Origin: Cladophialophora immunda | Taxonomy: Eukaryota; Ascomycota; Eurotiomycetes; Chaetothyriales; Herpotrichiellaceae | Length of the DNA: 64,000 bases | Assembly (NCBI RefSeq): GCF_000835495.1 | Contig: NW_015622543.1 | Span: 2,031,849 to 2,095,848 of the forward strand | Reading direction: 5' to 3' | Part shown: in pieces, positions 45,939 through 57,329 of the stretch | Layout of the letters: each line of letters begins with the position of its first letter | Position numbering within the stretch: the stretch's first letter is position 1 | Program-made: the position numbers and the translations under genes | Notes under the pieces: generated by a model | What the model was told of the DNA's origin: nothing | The model's database searches: none | Seen by the model: the letters and a program-made list of their open reading frames with translations, nothing else

Positions 45939-47000
45939 AAAGGAATCCAAATCGAGACTTAAGGAGTTAAAAGATTAATATAGTATAAGTATATATATAA
46001 GTAGTAGGAGAGTAAGTAGGTATATTAGGCTTCTTAGGCTAGGTTAGTGACTCTCGAAGATTAAGTAATACTTTATAGTATATCCTCTATCTAGTAGAGG
46101 CTCTTAAACTAGTTTCAAGAGGTACTAGTATCCCCTTTTTAAAGGTTAGCTGAATTTCTAAGTGACTATACTATTAATTCCTATCCTATAATATCTAACT
46201 TCCTCTATTAATTCCTTTAGATAAACTATTTAACGGTCTTAGTCTCGTAGTTACGGATATAACTAGTCGCCTCTATAGGGAGGGTTAATAAGGTAGTCTT
46301 CTACCTCTATAAGGTTATAGTCGTTAGTAGTCTCTTTACGTATAGTTTACCCTTTCATACTCTAAGAGGTAGTCTACTTTTTTTAATAGCTTAGCTTCGT
46401 TACCTCCCTACCAATACCTTAGAGAAGTCATTTAATCTCTAATATTAGTAGATAATATCGCGCTTAGAGCGCTACGAAGTATAGTTAGTAGGCTATAAAG
46501 GGCGAACTTATACCTAGGGTATTAGGCTCCGTAGAAACGCATCTAAGTACTTCCATAACTACCCCTTTTCTCTAGGTTAATACTATTTAATTATCCTTCG
46601 ATATAGGCTTGCTCTAAGAGACTAATTCTATACCCTCATAGGAGAGCGCCTCTATAGAGGGAGAAGAGGTTTAGTCGAGGTAGCTAAAGGATTGACGGGT
46701 TCTATTTAACCTTCGCACTCGACATAATATTCTAAGGGCTCAAGTTCCAATCGAACTTAGTCTATCAATAGCTTGAGGACTATCTCTTACTATTTAAAGA
46801 GATAGAGGCCTTCGAGGCCCTAGCCTAGGCGTCTATAAGGGCTATCTAGAGCGTTACTACTAGACATAACTTAATAGAGGAATATAATGAATTCTATAGG
46901 GTCCTAGGGCCTATCTAACTATATACGTTCGAGTAATTGATAAAGGGGTCTCGACGCTAGTAATAGACCTTCGGCCAAAGACTAGCGCGAACAGTCATTA
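45666..47000 (+). mobile_element. Truncated LTR retrotransposon with gag-like remnant
   Basis: A 5' LTR is followed by AT-rich internal DNA. Around 46730-46960 one plus-strand frame reads, with TAG in place of Trp, pieces such as LKFQSNLVYQ-LEDYLLLFK and HNLIEEYNEFYRVLGPI. They resemble a retroviral-type capsid (gag) in length and composition. The sequence stops matching near 47.0 kb, where normal composition returns; no pol region or 3' LTR is seen. The gag call is by general character only. Confidence 0.55.
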
Positions 47001-47525
47001 CATCTCTCGGCGGTCCTGTCAGTCACAAGCGGGGCTATGCCGGGTCACGTGATAACTAGGAATAGAAATATCGTTGTGGCGATATGTTGGTATGGAAGCA
47101 TACCAACATATCAACATGCTGCCAAGGTTACCTCATTGGATATGAGCCACAAGTATATAGTCAAGACTGCACCCATACCTTGTACATCTCTAGCATACCC
47201 TGACCCGCTGCTATACGTGTTGCGTTCTGTACGCCGTTTGTGCAAATGCATGAAGATCTCTCTTCTGCTTCTATTTCTCGAGCGGTTGCTTCCGATTTGT
47301 ATCCAACTTTGCCTGCGTTCTAGAGCAGTCCTCAAGGACCCTGAAAAGGTCTAGAATCCTCCTTGAGCTTAACGAGTGCAACGCTGTTATCGTAGAGGGG
47401 GCCTAAAACGAGGTCTAGAATCTCTCGCTGCACAACTCCTAAGATTAGAGCCTTGTCAGCTCAACAATATGCTACACCTGTCCCCTACACCACACCTCTA
47501 CTTTCGGGCCTGCGACTAGAGACGT
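47001..47525. other. Gene-free interval with a perfect hairpin
   Basis: Composition is normal again. A 14-bp perfect stem (gatatgttggtatg and its complement, 4-nt loop) lies at 47081-47112. No gene is seen. Confidence 0.5.
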
Positions 47526-47684
47526 CTACCAGTTTCGGGCATAGTTAAAAGGAGCAGCACTGACAATACGCTCCCGAAGAGTACTACGTGGTACCCCATG
47601 TCGAGTGGCCGCGGCGGCTTGAGAGAACCCTTGTTTAAGGTCTGTAAGTGCATTCTTAATGTCACCCTCTGTATAGGTGGGCAT
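47526..47684 (-). pseudogene. Pogo-type transposase N-terminal fragment (psq helix-turn-helix)
   Basis: The 52-residue frame reads MPTYTEGDIKNALTDLKQGF and continues SQAAAATRHGVPRSTLRERI. This is the pipsqueak-type helix-turn-helix that starts Fot/Tan1/pogo transposases in fungi. The frame stops soon after, and the second HTH and DDE domain are absent downstream, so it is a remnant. A stand-alone short HTH gene is possible but unlikely. Confidence 0.65.
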
Positions 47685-49169
47685 TATTCGTATGCAAAAG
47701 AAAGCAACTCGATTGGACAAGTATTGGTTGTTTATTCGAAGGTTGACGCGTAGTAGTCGCGCGTACTACTCTCTGAACCCATATCCTGAGAATCTAGAAA
47801 GCCTTCAAGATCGCCGGCGGTGCATGTAAGAGAGACTAGAATCCTGGCTGGCAGTATAGAGTGGATAAACACTGATTGGTTTGGGAAGTCAGGAACTCAA
47901 AGCATTAGAGCATTGGCCGCAGTAGGAAACTATGCTAGACCTCGAAGTCGAACTCCCTACAGAGCAACTAGAACTGTCATGAATGCGAAGACTTCAGGGG
48001 CAGGGTGTATATAGCTACCCTTCGTAGAGACATCTCCCGAAGTTTTTCAGCTTCGGATTCCTATCGTTTGCACCTATAGAGAGGCAATTCGATATATTGG
48101 ATATAGTTTCCCGCGACCCTATTCCTGATATCTAAGCTATACGCCATTCTAAGTCTTAAAATTGGGAAAACTCATGAACTCAGCCGCCATTGTCACACTG
48201 TAAGGGTCATTATGTAAGCCATACTTTCAAAACTTTAATAGAGAAGCAATGAGACAGAAGCTTTCGAGACAATCGGAGACTATAGGACCGAGCCACAACT
48301 AACATTTTCAGTTCTGGCCTACGAGTTTGGATCTCTGAAAAGTGCGGGGTGCGAGACAGAGAAATTAGATTGAACCTGATGGCTGCTTTTTCACAATTTT
48401 AGCGTACATATTTGTTCGCTCGCACCAACTCTTCCTAACTGTGTCGATGTATCCTGGCTCAAAACCGTTTGCTCCAACATCCAGAGCCCATGGAAGTACA
48501 GGTCTGAGGCTACTAATGTATGAAGTCATACCGAGTCAGACTGGGGACACGTTATAACAGAAGCCAATTGACGACACTTGGACATTTCCAAACGAGGTCT
48601 AACTTCACGATCTCTTCAGGACGAAGTCGTCAAGCTTGCTAACAGCTAGCACTTCTGGGAAGGGAGAGCCATTTCTGGACCGGAACGAAAGATCCATGGT
48701 CCTTCGAAAAAATTCCGGGAGAGCTGTGTGATGACAGTTTCCTCCATTTTCAGATGAGTTTGATGGAAGCATTCATTTCTTGTTCTGCTTCAGCCGCATT
48801 AAGTCCAGCCGATGCAGGACTTTGTACAGGGTTCCTAACGGCTTCTGCTCTCACAGCGGAAGTGTATTCTTTGTCCCTCCCCACTTGAGCATGCGCTTTT
48901 TTGCCTTGCTTGTGTCCGAATAGAGATGAGATAGCCCGATGTGCCCCTTATTACTCTTACTGTGGCAATGCAGTCTGCTACCCGTCCGCCTTCCTCCTTC
49001 CGACCTCTTGAGACATAGTTGAGGTTTCCCCAGCAATGTTACCGTAGGCCCCCTAAACGTCAAAGGAGGCCATATTGGCAATGTGCACTCTTACCAACTT
49101 CCTGACGCCACAGCTATATCTCGGAAAGAACTAACCACCATCATTCCAACGTTTCTCCGCGAACTAAGC
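47685..49169. other. Gene-free interval
   Basis: No recognisable protein on either strand. Open frames are short. It is probably degraded repeat DNA of mixed origin that escaped strong RIP. Confidence 0.45.
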
Positions 49170-49510
49170 TAACTAGCATGGCCTTTCTCCAATTATACGG
49201 ATTATACGGCCTAGAACTCCTCCCCAAACGTTGAGTAAGTAGTGCAATCAGCCGGTATGTTTTACCGAGCGTTTAGACCATGGCGTTGAACCCCTGCAGC
49301 ATACTGGACTGCACCTGTCCGTATGTATACTTCAAACAGTGCTGCTAGATGAAGTGAACTGCAAAGATGTCGCAAGCGAGCTTGAGTATTCTATTAGATA
49401 TGCTGTCAAGGCCAGGGGCTTTGTTCACTGCAACCTTCTGATGGTTGATAAGAGTTTGTGCTGTCGACTTTCAGTTCGAGTTCCACAGGGTTTGTGGAAA
49501 AAGTCTACTT
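49170..49510 (-). pseudogene. LINE (Tad-like) reverse transcriptase remnant
   Basis: The minus strand reads NKAPGLDSISNRILKLACDI, matching the KAPGPDGIPNxxLK block of LINE reverse transcriptases, and further on, in a shifted frame, LGKTYRLIALLTQRLG, matching SYRPIALLNTLGK. A frameshift and stop separate the two. Only this small part of the element remains, with no other ORF seen nearby. Confidence 0.7.
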
Positions 49511-50679
49511 GAATACTTCTAACCTACCCTTATAGACGTCGACCGCGATGCCGCCGGGTGTTCTCTTGATTAGTACTATAGTATAGACATAGTGCACCGA
49601 GCCCCGTTGGACGCCCAGCCTGAGTCCTTACCCGGTACTGCTTTCTTGGTATTTGACGCACCAGCTAACAGAACGACAGCGCCGTGGTAGTTTGCTTGAG
49701 AAGAGAGTCAGAGCAAGGAGGTTATAGTTTGATTTGCAGCCCAAGGACCTGTTGTCGAAGCACTTATGTCCATGAAGGTCCTTGTCAGGGTGATAATGAT
49801 ATGTTCAGACAGCAGAAATGTCTGTGTAGCTGGGGTCTTCCAGAATTTGATACCGCTTCTTGAGTGAAATACCGCTCAATTGATAGCTGGGTCTCGACAA
49901 CGAGGTGTATGAATTCCTACGCTTCCACTGCTGGATATCGAATTTGATAGGTGACTGTCGATCGCAGTAATATCCTAGGCCTCCTCTCCCCCATTCACCT
50001 CCTCTACAATTCTTTTATGCTTCTGAGGCGACGACGAGAATTGGTGCTGGAGCGACTTGCTTGTGGTATAATCACAGTATCTAGATGCCACACACCCGAT
50101 GAGGTAGATCTTTTGGCCTGCTAGGATGTATAGAATTGTGGTCATACTCCATATCGACTAACAACCCCATACCACAATGTGGAAGGGCAGAATGACCAGT
50201 TCGTCGCCATATACAGCCTTTAATTCGACATTCAATGCCTCGTTTCATGGTATGCCAAGGGCGTTGCGGAATAGGTGTAAGGGGTATGAATCCTACCGCG
50301 AGGACGCTGTCATAGTTCCAGGATGGCATCTTTTCAGTGGCATTTACTAACGACCAAGTCCTTACTGGAAGCCGAACTACACGGCACACACTGCGCCAAG
50401 GTATGAACAAATCTCAAGACGTCAGGGATTCGGAATTGAGGGTGTGCATCCTGCGAGCGCGTAACCGCCGTTATCTCTGTCTTTCATCCTTGGCAGGTGC
50501 GAGGACTATTCGGCTTTACCGGAAATGTAGAATCACTAGTAGAGTTTTTCTTGGTGAAGCGCTGTCCGATTGGGGCTCTATGATGGTGATATATATAAGT
50601 CTTCTGTTCACGGTATTCGAGGCAGTATTTCTCCAGAACTGTGCTCAGTGCATCGGCACACGTCCTGCGTACAGCCAAA
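49511..50679 (+). promoter_or_regulatory. Gene-free interval and upstream region of hydrolase
   Basis: The first 800 bases hold nothing recognised. CCGGAA lies at 50519-50524, about 160 bp before the hydrolase start. A TATA-like tatatataa lies near 50588. Confidence 0.4.
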
Positions 50680-51684
50680 ATGTCCAACGCCTGGATGTCA
50701 CAAGTGGACCCTGGCTTTGAGTCACTTATCCCGGGCCTGAGAGAGACGTTTCGCAAAATCTGGACCTTCGAAGACATCAATGAGTTTCGAGAGAACTGGA
50801 GTATCATCCGTGGACAGTATCCGACTTATGTGCCGTCCGAAGGGTTCGATATCTCCTATCGCACAAAACGTGTAAGAGACGGCACCCCGATTGAGCTCCG
50901 AGTATATCGGCCCAGTGGGGCAGTACAAACCGAGCGATTGCCTTTGCTCTTCGTTCTCCATGGAGGCGGCTTCGTAGCTGGCAATCACGACACGGAAAAC
51001 TCGATGTGCCGATCCGTCTGCGTAAAGAACCGCATGGTGGTCATCAGCATCGACTTCCGGAAAGCCCCGGAATTTCAATTTCCGGTGCCCTGCAACGATG
51101 CCTACGATGTTTACCTCGGTCTCTTGGAGGATGCCGAATCATTCGGGTTTGACCCATCTAAGGCTATCCTGGCGGGCTCCAGTGCGGGATCCAGTCTCAC
51201 TGCCGGGCTGGCGCTCAGACTCACCAAAGACGGTCGATCGTCAGGCGTGATTGGGCAGATGCTGAATATTCCGGCGTTGTGTCATCCTGACCATTTACCC
51301 CGTGACAAATTCGAGTTGAACAGTTACGAGCAGAACGCCTCCGCTCCCACGATAGACGCACCTTCCATGCGTTGGTATTGGAAGCAATATTGCCCCGATT
51401 CAGGGTTCGATCCGTTGGCAAGCCCATTGCTCGCTCCAAGCCTGAGCGGGTTACCTCCAGCCCTCATCCAGGTAGCGGGAATGGACCCAATGAGAGATGA
51501 AGGCATTGCCTACGCTGCAGCACTCAGCAGCGCAGGCGTCCCCGTGGATTTGAAGGTCTATCCCGGGCTCCCTCATGGCTTCTTGATAGCCTCACATTTG
51601 CCAGTGGTCAATCAGTATCTGGAGGCGATGGTCGAGTGGGTGTCTAAGATCCTCAAGGCATCGGAAAAACCTAGACTCTCATAG
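50680..51684 (+). CDS. Alpha/beta-hydrolase, HSL (abhydrolase-3) family
   Basis: 334 residues from the ATG at 50680; an in-frame ATG 39 bases earlier gives a less likely extension. The oxyanion-hole motif HGGG is at 94-97, the nucleophile Ser168 lies in GSSAG, and the acid Asp269 is in AGMDP. His299 is in PGLPHGF, so the full triad is present. There is no signal peptide, so it is intracellular. Family members hydrolyse esters, lactones and amides of medium hydrophobic substrates. BVMOs make esters or lactones, so this enzyme may open their products, an inference supported by the neighbourhood. A dead paralogue sits beside the first BVMO (20.7-21.6 kb), which strengthens the link between the two enzyme types. 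Confidence 0.9.
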   Translation: MSNAWMSQVDPGFESLIPGLRETFRKIWTFEDINEFRENWSIIRGQYPTYVPSEGFDISYRTKRVRDGTPIELRVYRPSGAVQTERLPLLFVLHGGGFVAGNHDTENSMCRSVCVKNRMVVISIDFRKAPEFQFPVPCNDAYDVYLGLLEDAESFGFDPSKAILAGSSAGSSLTAGLALRLTKDGRSSGVIGQMLNIPALCHPDHLPRDKFELNSYEQNASAPTIDAPSMRWYWKQYCPDSGFDPLASPLLAPSLSGLPPALIQVAGMDPMRDEGIAYAAALSSAGVPVDLKVYPGLPHGFLIASHLPVVNQYLEAMVEWVSKILKASEKPRLS

Positions 51685-53843
51685 CGAAAACGATTGGAAA
51701 CTACGTCAGCACATCTTCTCTACCTGTACTAGGTAGAGGATTGTCTAGTCCGGTAGTAAAGCACTCCCCAGCACAGTCATGGTTGCTTTTCTCTTTCGAC
51801 CAAGGTCCAAAATTAGTTTCGGCCCATCGAAAGCCAGGCGTTGACTACGCTAGAGGAAGCTGGTCCCTGCCACTGTGAGCTTCGAGCCATCAGACCGACG
51901 ATGCTGCATTCTGTTGCTCTGCTTCCAGGAGTCATCTTTTGCAGTCGTTTACCAGCCTCTAGCACCACTTGGAGTTGATCGACTCTACAAGTGCGACGTG
52001 CTTCTACCACCACCGTTCACCAAGGCTATCATATACCCTCGGAATTTCTTGCCTTGAATCACTTTGGTGCTCCAAGAACGCAGAGAGACTCTTCAGATGC
52101 TGACATGGTAACGTCAGCACAACGGAATACTGCAGGGTGACGGCGCAGATATGTGAAGGGCTTCTGCAACAACCGTTAGACTTGCAAGGTTCCGTACTCT
52201 GGGCAGCCGAACTGTTCACAATGTGCCAAACAGTGGTCTGCTCTGCCGGGACCGTACGCATCGAAAGGAACGCCAGCCTTGGAAAGTCAAGAATATCTGT
52301 GAACTCCGAGGTGGGTAGGACACTTCTTACGGGCGCTAGCTATCGAGGCATTCGATCGGGGGCTCAAAAGGTTGGAGAGAATAGCACCAGGCATTAGCGT
52401 TTGCGCGTTATACGATAAAAAGCGATACACGCTACAAACTGTGCCGTGGAGTAACTTTAGGCCTCTGGGAAGTTTCACGAACATGAGCCGGATTCCAAGC
52501 AGAAGAATTGACGCTTCATTCGTCGACTCCTTTGTACTGCCCAGCCGGGAAGTTGGCACTGCCTTCAGTGGTTCGGGAGAGCACTGTGGGTCTCCCGGAT
52601 ACCCTTTCAGTTGATGCTTCAACGGCAAGAGTCAGCTCGCGTTCATACCGTCCTTAGTTAGTCTCACTTAATCTAAACTGTCTTTCTCTCTACATTGCGC
52701 GAGTATATACTCCCCTAGCTCGCGACTTCTGCTACTAAGGCAGATTTCAAATTGAGCCTCGCGATCGCCTGCTGCTGGGATAGTGTATGCTTCAAATCTC
52801 CTCCTCATTTTCCATCATAATGTTGCAATTCACGCCGACTGTGCCGGTCCAAACTGTGTTCGATGTCCTTTCGTGCGCATTTGATATCTCTTGAAGACAG
52901 CGCATGTATCAGGATTGAGTCGGACGAGCGGTGAGCGGAACCTCTTCACACCGTCAGGATTCACCGCTCAGGCCATACTAGGTGACGTTGGACTACTGAT
53001 CCGATTATCTCCTCCCTCCATATGTTTTCGTCTGCTTCAGAGTCCAGAAATACAGTCGGTGGAACTTAAAGGTCTCGTTGACGAGTACTAGAGTTGGCAC
53101 TTAGAGTAAATAGTTGTCGTGGCGCCTCCCTTCCTCCATGTGCGATCGAGACTTATCATGCTGCGCATGATCAAAGACCTGTAATCCGCGCTGCACTGGG
53201 ATTTTGTTGGAGCGGACTGAGCGCGACTTTCATTTTCCTGAGAAACATTTAGAAAACCGACCTTTTCGCGAGCAACCTCGATGTCTTCTTGAGAAGCAAA
53301 CAGGGCCTGGATGGGTTGCTGTTTTCATCTTTCAGACATGCAAAAGCCAAAGTGATCCGTGGCCCCTTTGAAATTGATAGTTAAGACAAGAAGTCAGTAT
53401 GGCAAAATCCATCGGGCCAACGGATACCCTGGGCGTACTTTATTGTCTGTGATTGTGACAAGACACCAGATGAATATCTTCCACGGGTTTGAGGTGAAGA
53501 ATAGCCTTGATAGACAATTGCGCACCACAGGATGGCCGGACACCTCACATTAACCAACTGGGGCTTCTGTGGGCTCTTCGGACACCAATTGTTTATAAGA
53601 TTGTAAATGTTGACCAGAATCTCAGGTGGTACGGGAGCAAGCACCGAGGGAAAAGTCTCAAGCCAGAAACGTCTCAAAGCTAATACCTTGGGGACCTTGA
53701 GCCGGGACCAGCGAAGCAGCAGCGGGTAGAGGTAGGAGCTACACACATTAAATTCTCTTGAATTATCTCCATGATTCCATGCGCATGCCAGTGTGGCCCA
53801 GAAGATCGAAGGAGCTAGTCCGCTGAAGTCGACTGTAGGCCTA
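51685..53843. other. Gene-free interval
   Basis: More than 2 kb without a recognised gene on either strand. The block 52310-52390 is similar to 31160-31230 (repeat noted there). Short open frames at 52372-52614 and 53381-53746 have no known domain. Confidence 0.5.
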
Positions 53844-54679
53844 CTAGCAGTACCATCCCCCGTCCACTACGTGGACTTGACCGGAAACGAACGAGGATTC
53901 GTCACTGAGAAGGAAACAAATTACCTCAGCAATCTCTTCTGGTCTGCCAACGCGATTCAGAGCAACGTGAGAGTAATCGTTTCCCTGAGTGATAGTACCT
54001 GTGGGCCCGGCGATCGATCTTGATGAGTTTAACATAGGGGTGTCTGTCGTTCCACTATATATAAATCTTCAGTAGACTATACCCCGAAGACAAACTTCAC
54101 TGGTACTTACGGAGCGACAGCATTACATCTAATCTTTCTGTCTCTTCCAAACTCCTTCGCGGCGTTACGTGTCAGTCCGATGACAGCGTGTTTCGTTGCC
54201 ACGTAAGGAGCGGCGTTGACAATGGTCTTTAACCCGGCGACGCTGCTAATGTTGACAATCGAACCACCATCTGCCATCTTTCTCAATTGTGCACGAAGAC
54301 AGTACATCATCCCGGTCAGGTTGATGGCAACGCAGGTGTTCCAATCATCGTCGTCGATCTCGGTGATTGAACGCACTCCGATAAATTTGCCAGGCGTGGC
54401 GGCCAGGTTTACAGCCCCGTCCAAGTGGCCGAAGTGTTGTACAGTCTGATCTATCCAGTTTTCCACGTCCGACCGTTTGGAAACGTCGCAAATGACGGTC
54501 AGCACGTTTTCGGCCTCGTCTTTCAGCGAAAATTCCCGCCGAACACTTTCTAAGCTCTCCTTTGCAAAGTCGCCGATGGATACTTTCGCTTTTCGTGCAA
54601 TGAGCAACCGTGCTGTCGCGAGGCCAATGCCCGAGGCACCGCCGGACAAGGCAACGACTTTCCCTCGCAAGCTCGCCAT
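53844..54679 (-). CDS. Short-chain dehydrogenase/reductase, two exons
   Basis: Exon 1 (54679-54111) and exon 2 (54054-53844) flank a 56-nt intron with donor GTAAGT and acceptor atatag; the join gives [13 protein letters not shown], the usual SDR sequence. The product has 259 residues. The Rossmann motif is SGGASGIG (12-19), NLAA replaces NNAG near 91-94, the catalytic serine is in NISSVAG (about 145), and YVATK gives Tyr159 and Lys163. The C-terminus [20 protein letters not shown] then VDGG is standard for the cP2 or fabG-like subgroup. It is an NAD(P)-dependent alcohol/ketone enzyme and resembles the dead SDR at 22.0-22.9 kb (shared DDDDW and NAVAP blocks). It is divergent from the next SDR. 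Confidence 0.9.
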
Positions 54680-55118
54680 TGGCCTTGGTTTTTTTTTGCA
54701 AGGGATTCGGCCTCTTATTATCGTGTTCGGTGTCCAGTGACTGTGATTGACATTCCTGCGGGGAGATGCGACAGCGCCGAATGTCGCTTTCCGGTGCTGT
54801 GCCCGTTCAAAAACCCAGACCACCCCCCCCCCTTCACCCCCCAAAAAACCATTGCCACCTGCATAGCCAAGCTCGTTCGGAAAATGGAATTGCAAAGGAG
54901 ATATGGACGAACCATTTTTGAGGGGCCCGGTGATGGGTGTATTGCGGGTATCATCTCGATTTGCGAAATATGCTTTATTTCGTCCCGATTGGCACCATCT
55001 TCCAGAGAAATTCCAGTTCCGTTCTTCACTACTCGTAAATTCGGTTGAAAGCAGAATTGGGAATGCATTTACTCTTCCTACCGCATTGCGACGTCTTTTG
55101 AAGAACACGCTACCTACT
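54680..55118. promoter_or_regulatory. Bidirectional promoter of two SDR genes
   Basis: 439 bp between divergent starts. It contains TTCCGG at 54789-54794, related motifs (ttcggaaaat near 54875, ttccagttccg near 55012) and a long C-rich run near 54825-54842. Confidence 0.5.
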
Positions 55119-56063
55119 ATGCCTTCTGCACTATCGTTAGGCAAACTCTCCTTTGACGGGAGGGTCGCCATTGTTACCGGAGGAGGTCAAGGTATAGGCC
55201 GCGAGCATGCTCTTCTCCTCGCGAGCCGCGGTGCGAAGGTCGTCGTCAACACACGCCCTACCAGCATTGCAAAGGCTCAGGCAGTAGTTGAGGAGATCCG
55301 AAAGCTGGGAGGGGAGGGCCTGGCGCATGGTGGCCTGATCGGGAAGGACGACGCCGCCAAAGACCTCATTCAAAAGACGATCGATCGCTTTGGACGAGTC
55401 GACATCATTATTCACAATGCCGGAACAGTGGGAACCAAGTGCGCGGTGGAGAATGATCCTGGCCCGACATTCCATACAGAGCTGGATGTCAATCTCTTTG
55501 GCCCACTGATGATCAATCGAGCAGTATGGCCATACATGGTCAAGCAAAAGTATGGAAGAATCCTGTTTACCGGTTCGGCTGTTGCCCTCGGCTGGTATGC
55601 TGAGTCGGTCGGCTACGAAGCGGCTTACGCAAGTGCCAAAGCGAGCCAGTGGGGAGCCGCACGGCAAACAGCTGCCGCCGGGGAGAAGTTCAACATCAAG
55701 GTCAACATTGTGATGCCTTGGGCGTACACCCCAATGGTCGATGGCAACCTTGGTGGTACCGATTTTGGGAATTGGATGAAGAAGAATCTAAAGGGAGAGC
55801 AGGTCGCAAACGCAACCCTCTATCTAATCCATGAAGACTGTCCAGTCACAGGCCAATCAATATCTATGGCAGGAGGGCGTATCACTCGTATATTCTTCGC
55901 CTGTCCGGACGGGTATTTCAATCCAGATGCAACACCAGAAGATGTTCGTGACAATTGGGCTTTGATACAGGGCAGCGTCGACTCTACAGGTTACCTCAAA
56001 GGCACAATTGAACTCACCAATCAGCAGAAAGAATTTGAGCTCATTAGAAGCCTTTTGCCTTAG
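55119..56063 (+). CDS. Short-chain dehydrogenase, hydroxyacyl-CoA dehydrogenase (MFE-2) like
   Basis: 314 residues, single exon, longer than a classical SDR. TGGGQGIG (20-27) binds the cofactor, HNAG is at 99-102, the catalytic serine is in FTGSAVALG (about 153), and YASAK provides Tyr170 and Lys174. The start FDGRVAIVTGGGQGIGREHA resembles the dehydrogenase part of peroxisomal multifunctional enzyme 2, but no hydratase or sterol-carrier domain follows. C-terminal residues 220-314 include a DFGNWMKKNL stretch and end in SLLP, which is not a peroxisomal PTS1. It could oxidise a hydroxy intermediate, possibly a CoA ester, during side-chain or ring breakdown. The exact substrate is unknown. The longer upstream open frame has no family similarity. 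Confidence 0.87.
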   Translation: MPSALSLGKLSFDGRVAIVTGGGQGIGREHALLLASRGAKVVVNTRPTSIAKAQAVVEEIRKLGGEGLAHGGLIGKDDAAKDLIQKTIDRFGRVDIIIHNAGTVGTKCAVENDPGPTFHTELDVNLFGPLMINRAVWPYMVKQKYGRILFTGSAVALGWYAESVGYEAAYASAKASQWGAARQTAAAGEKFNIKVNIVMPWAYTPMVDGNLGGTDFGNWMKKNLKGEQVANATLYLIHEDCPVTGQSISMAGGRITRIFFACPDGYFNPDATPEDVRDNWALIQGSVDSTGYLKGTIELTNQQKEFELIRSLLP

Positions 56064-56670
56064 ACAAAACTGTGTGGAACTAGGTCTTCATAGGAGAGAC
56101 GCTCTAACCCGTCCGTATCTAGCAGAGAGGATCTTCTATTGTTGTCCTAATCCTGAGAAGATAGTATTGAAACTATCGAATTACTTACAACAACAAAAGC
56201 AAGACAGAAGTGTAATTTACTGCGAAGACCACAACCCCCATTATCACTCGATGGCAGCCTATTGCTAGAGGGAGATCTTCGCCGACCCCCCAAAACAGGA
56301 AATTTCAGTATCATTTTCACCCCAGAGTGGAAACGGAAATCCCTTTTTAAGTATGGAATGCTCACGACGGTGTACTGTAACTTATTGATAATTTGTCGTC
56401 GCTTGTCGCTGAACACTGATGAACTGGGTATCCCAGGTAGGCTGCGACACTGGGGAGGAAAGGCATTACACGCATTGCTTGAAAGGACGGTAAGAAAAGT
56501 TGCATGTTCTGACTCATATTGAAACGAGGCCACGTTCCTTTGGAAGTAATACCTCCTCCCCGCATAGTTAATGGGTTATCTTCCGGAGTATTGACTCATT
56601 TCACCTACGCTCTTGCACACTTTGCGGTGCTCCTCTTCTTCCAATCCTCGCGGATCAACCTAAAACTGTC
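56064..56670 (+). promoter_or_regulatory. Intergenic region upstream of PNPOx-like gene
   Basis: No gene. TTCCGG lies at 56581-56586, about 85 bp upstream of the PNPOx-like start. Confidence 0.4.
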
Positions 56671-57329
56671 ATGTCGAACTCAACTACCCCTATGAGGACC
56701 AAGCTCCGCAACCTTCCCGTCTTGAAGGGATCATTGCCGGATGCCGCATTGGAGTCATTGCCAGACGATCCTCATCAAGCATTCGAAGTGTGGATCAGCG
56801 GAGCAATAGACGTTGGAGTACCCGAGCTACATGCTATGACCGTTTCCACCGTCGACGAAGCCGGATGTCCGGACTCACGAGTCCTGATCTTGAAGAACGT
56901 CGACGCGCGAGGCTGGCATTTCGCCGTCAAAAGCGACAAGCCCCAAAGAACATCAGAGCAAACCCACAAGTCGCCCTGGGCTTTTATTGGCCCCAACTTG
57001 GCCGTCAAATTCGAATCCGAGGACGAGCTATCGGCCTTCCTGGCGAGGAATGTGCCGCCGACTTTCTCGATCACCCGTGGGCCTCGCGAGTGAGTGCGAT
57101 CGCGTCAAAGCCGCTCCCTCGTCCCGGAGAGCTTGGCCAAAGCCTAAAAGAAGCCAATTCGTATCTCCAGAGTGATCCGCAGCATGTCTCTCCGGAGTGG
57201 CAAGTGTACGCGGTCTTGCCGAGTACTGTTGAATTTTGGCAGGGAGCGTCGGATCGACTCCACAAGAGGTTGAGATATGTGCACACAGGGACAGATGGTG
57301 CCTGGAGAAAGGAGTTCCTTTGGCCATGA
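56671..57329 (+). pseudogene. PNPOx-like flavoprotein with a frameshift
   Basis: The first frame gives an N-terminal part ending near 56945 with MTVSTVDEAGCPDSRVLILK and GWHFAVKSDK, the FMN-binding start of the pyridoxamine 5'-phosphate oxidase fold. The second frame continues NIRANPQVALGFYWPQLGRQ and RIRGRAIG, and ends with STVEFWQGASDRLHKRLRY, the family C-terminus, and KEFLWP with stop at 57329. The frames meet at about 56935-56955; one missing base among gacaagccccaaagaac would explain it, since no intron fits. Either the gene is recently dead or the base call is wrong. Intact relatives oxidise a pyridoxamine-type or other amine with FMN. Its sense here is unclear. Confidence 0.8.

Noticed and set aside
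50081..50410. 109-codon minus-strand frame
   Set aside because: No recognisable family, and the composition is not typical of coding sequence.
53381..53746. 121-codon minus-strand frame
   Set aside because: No family match; it is likely a chance frame in a gene-free interval.
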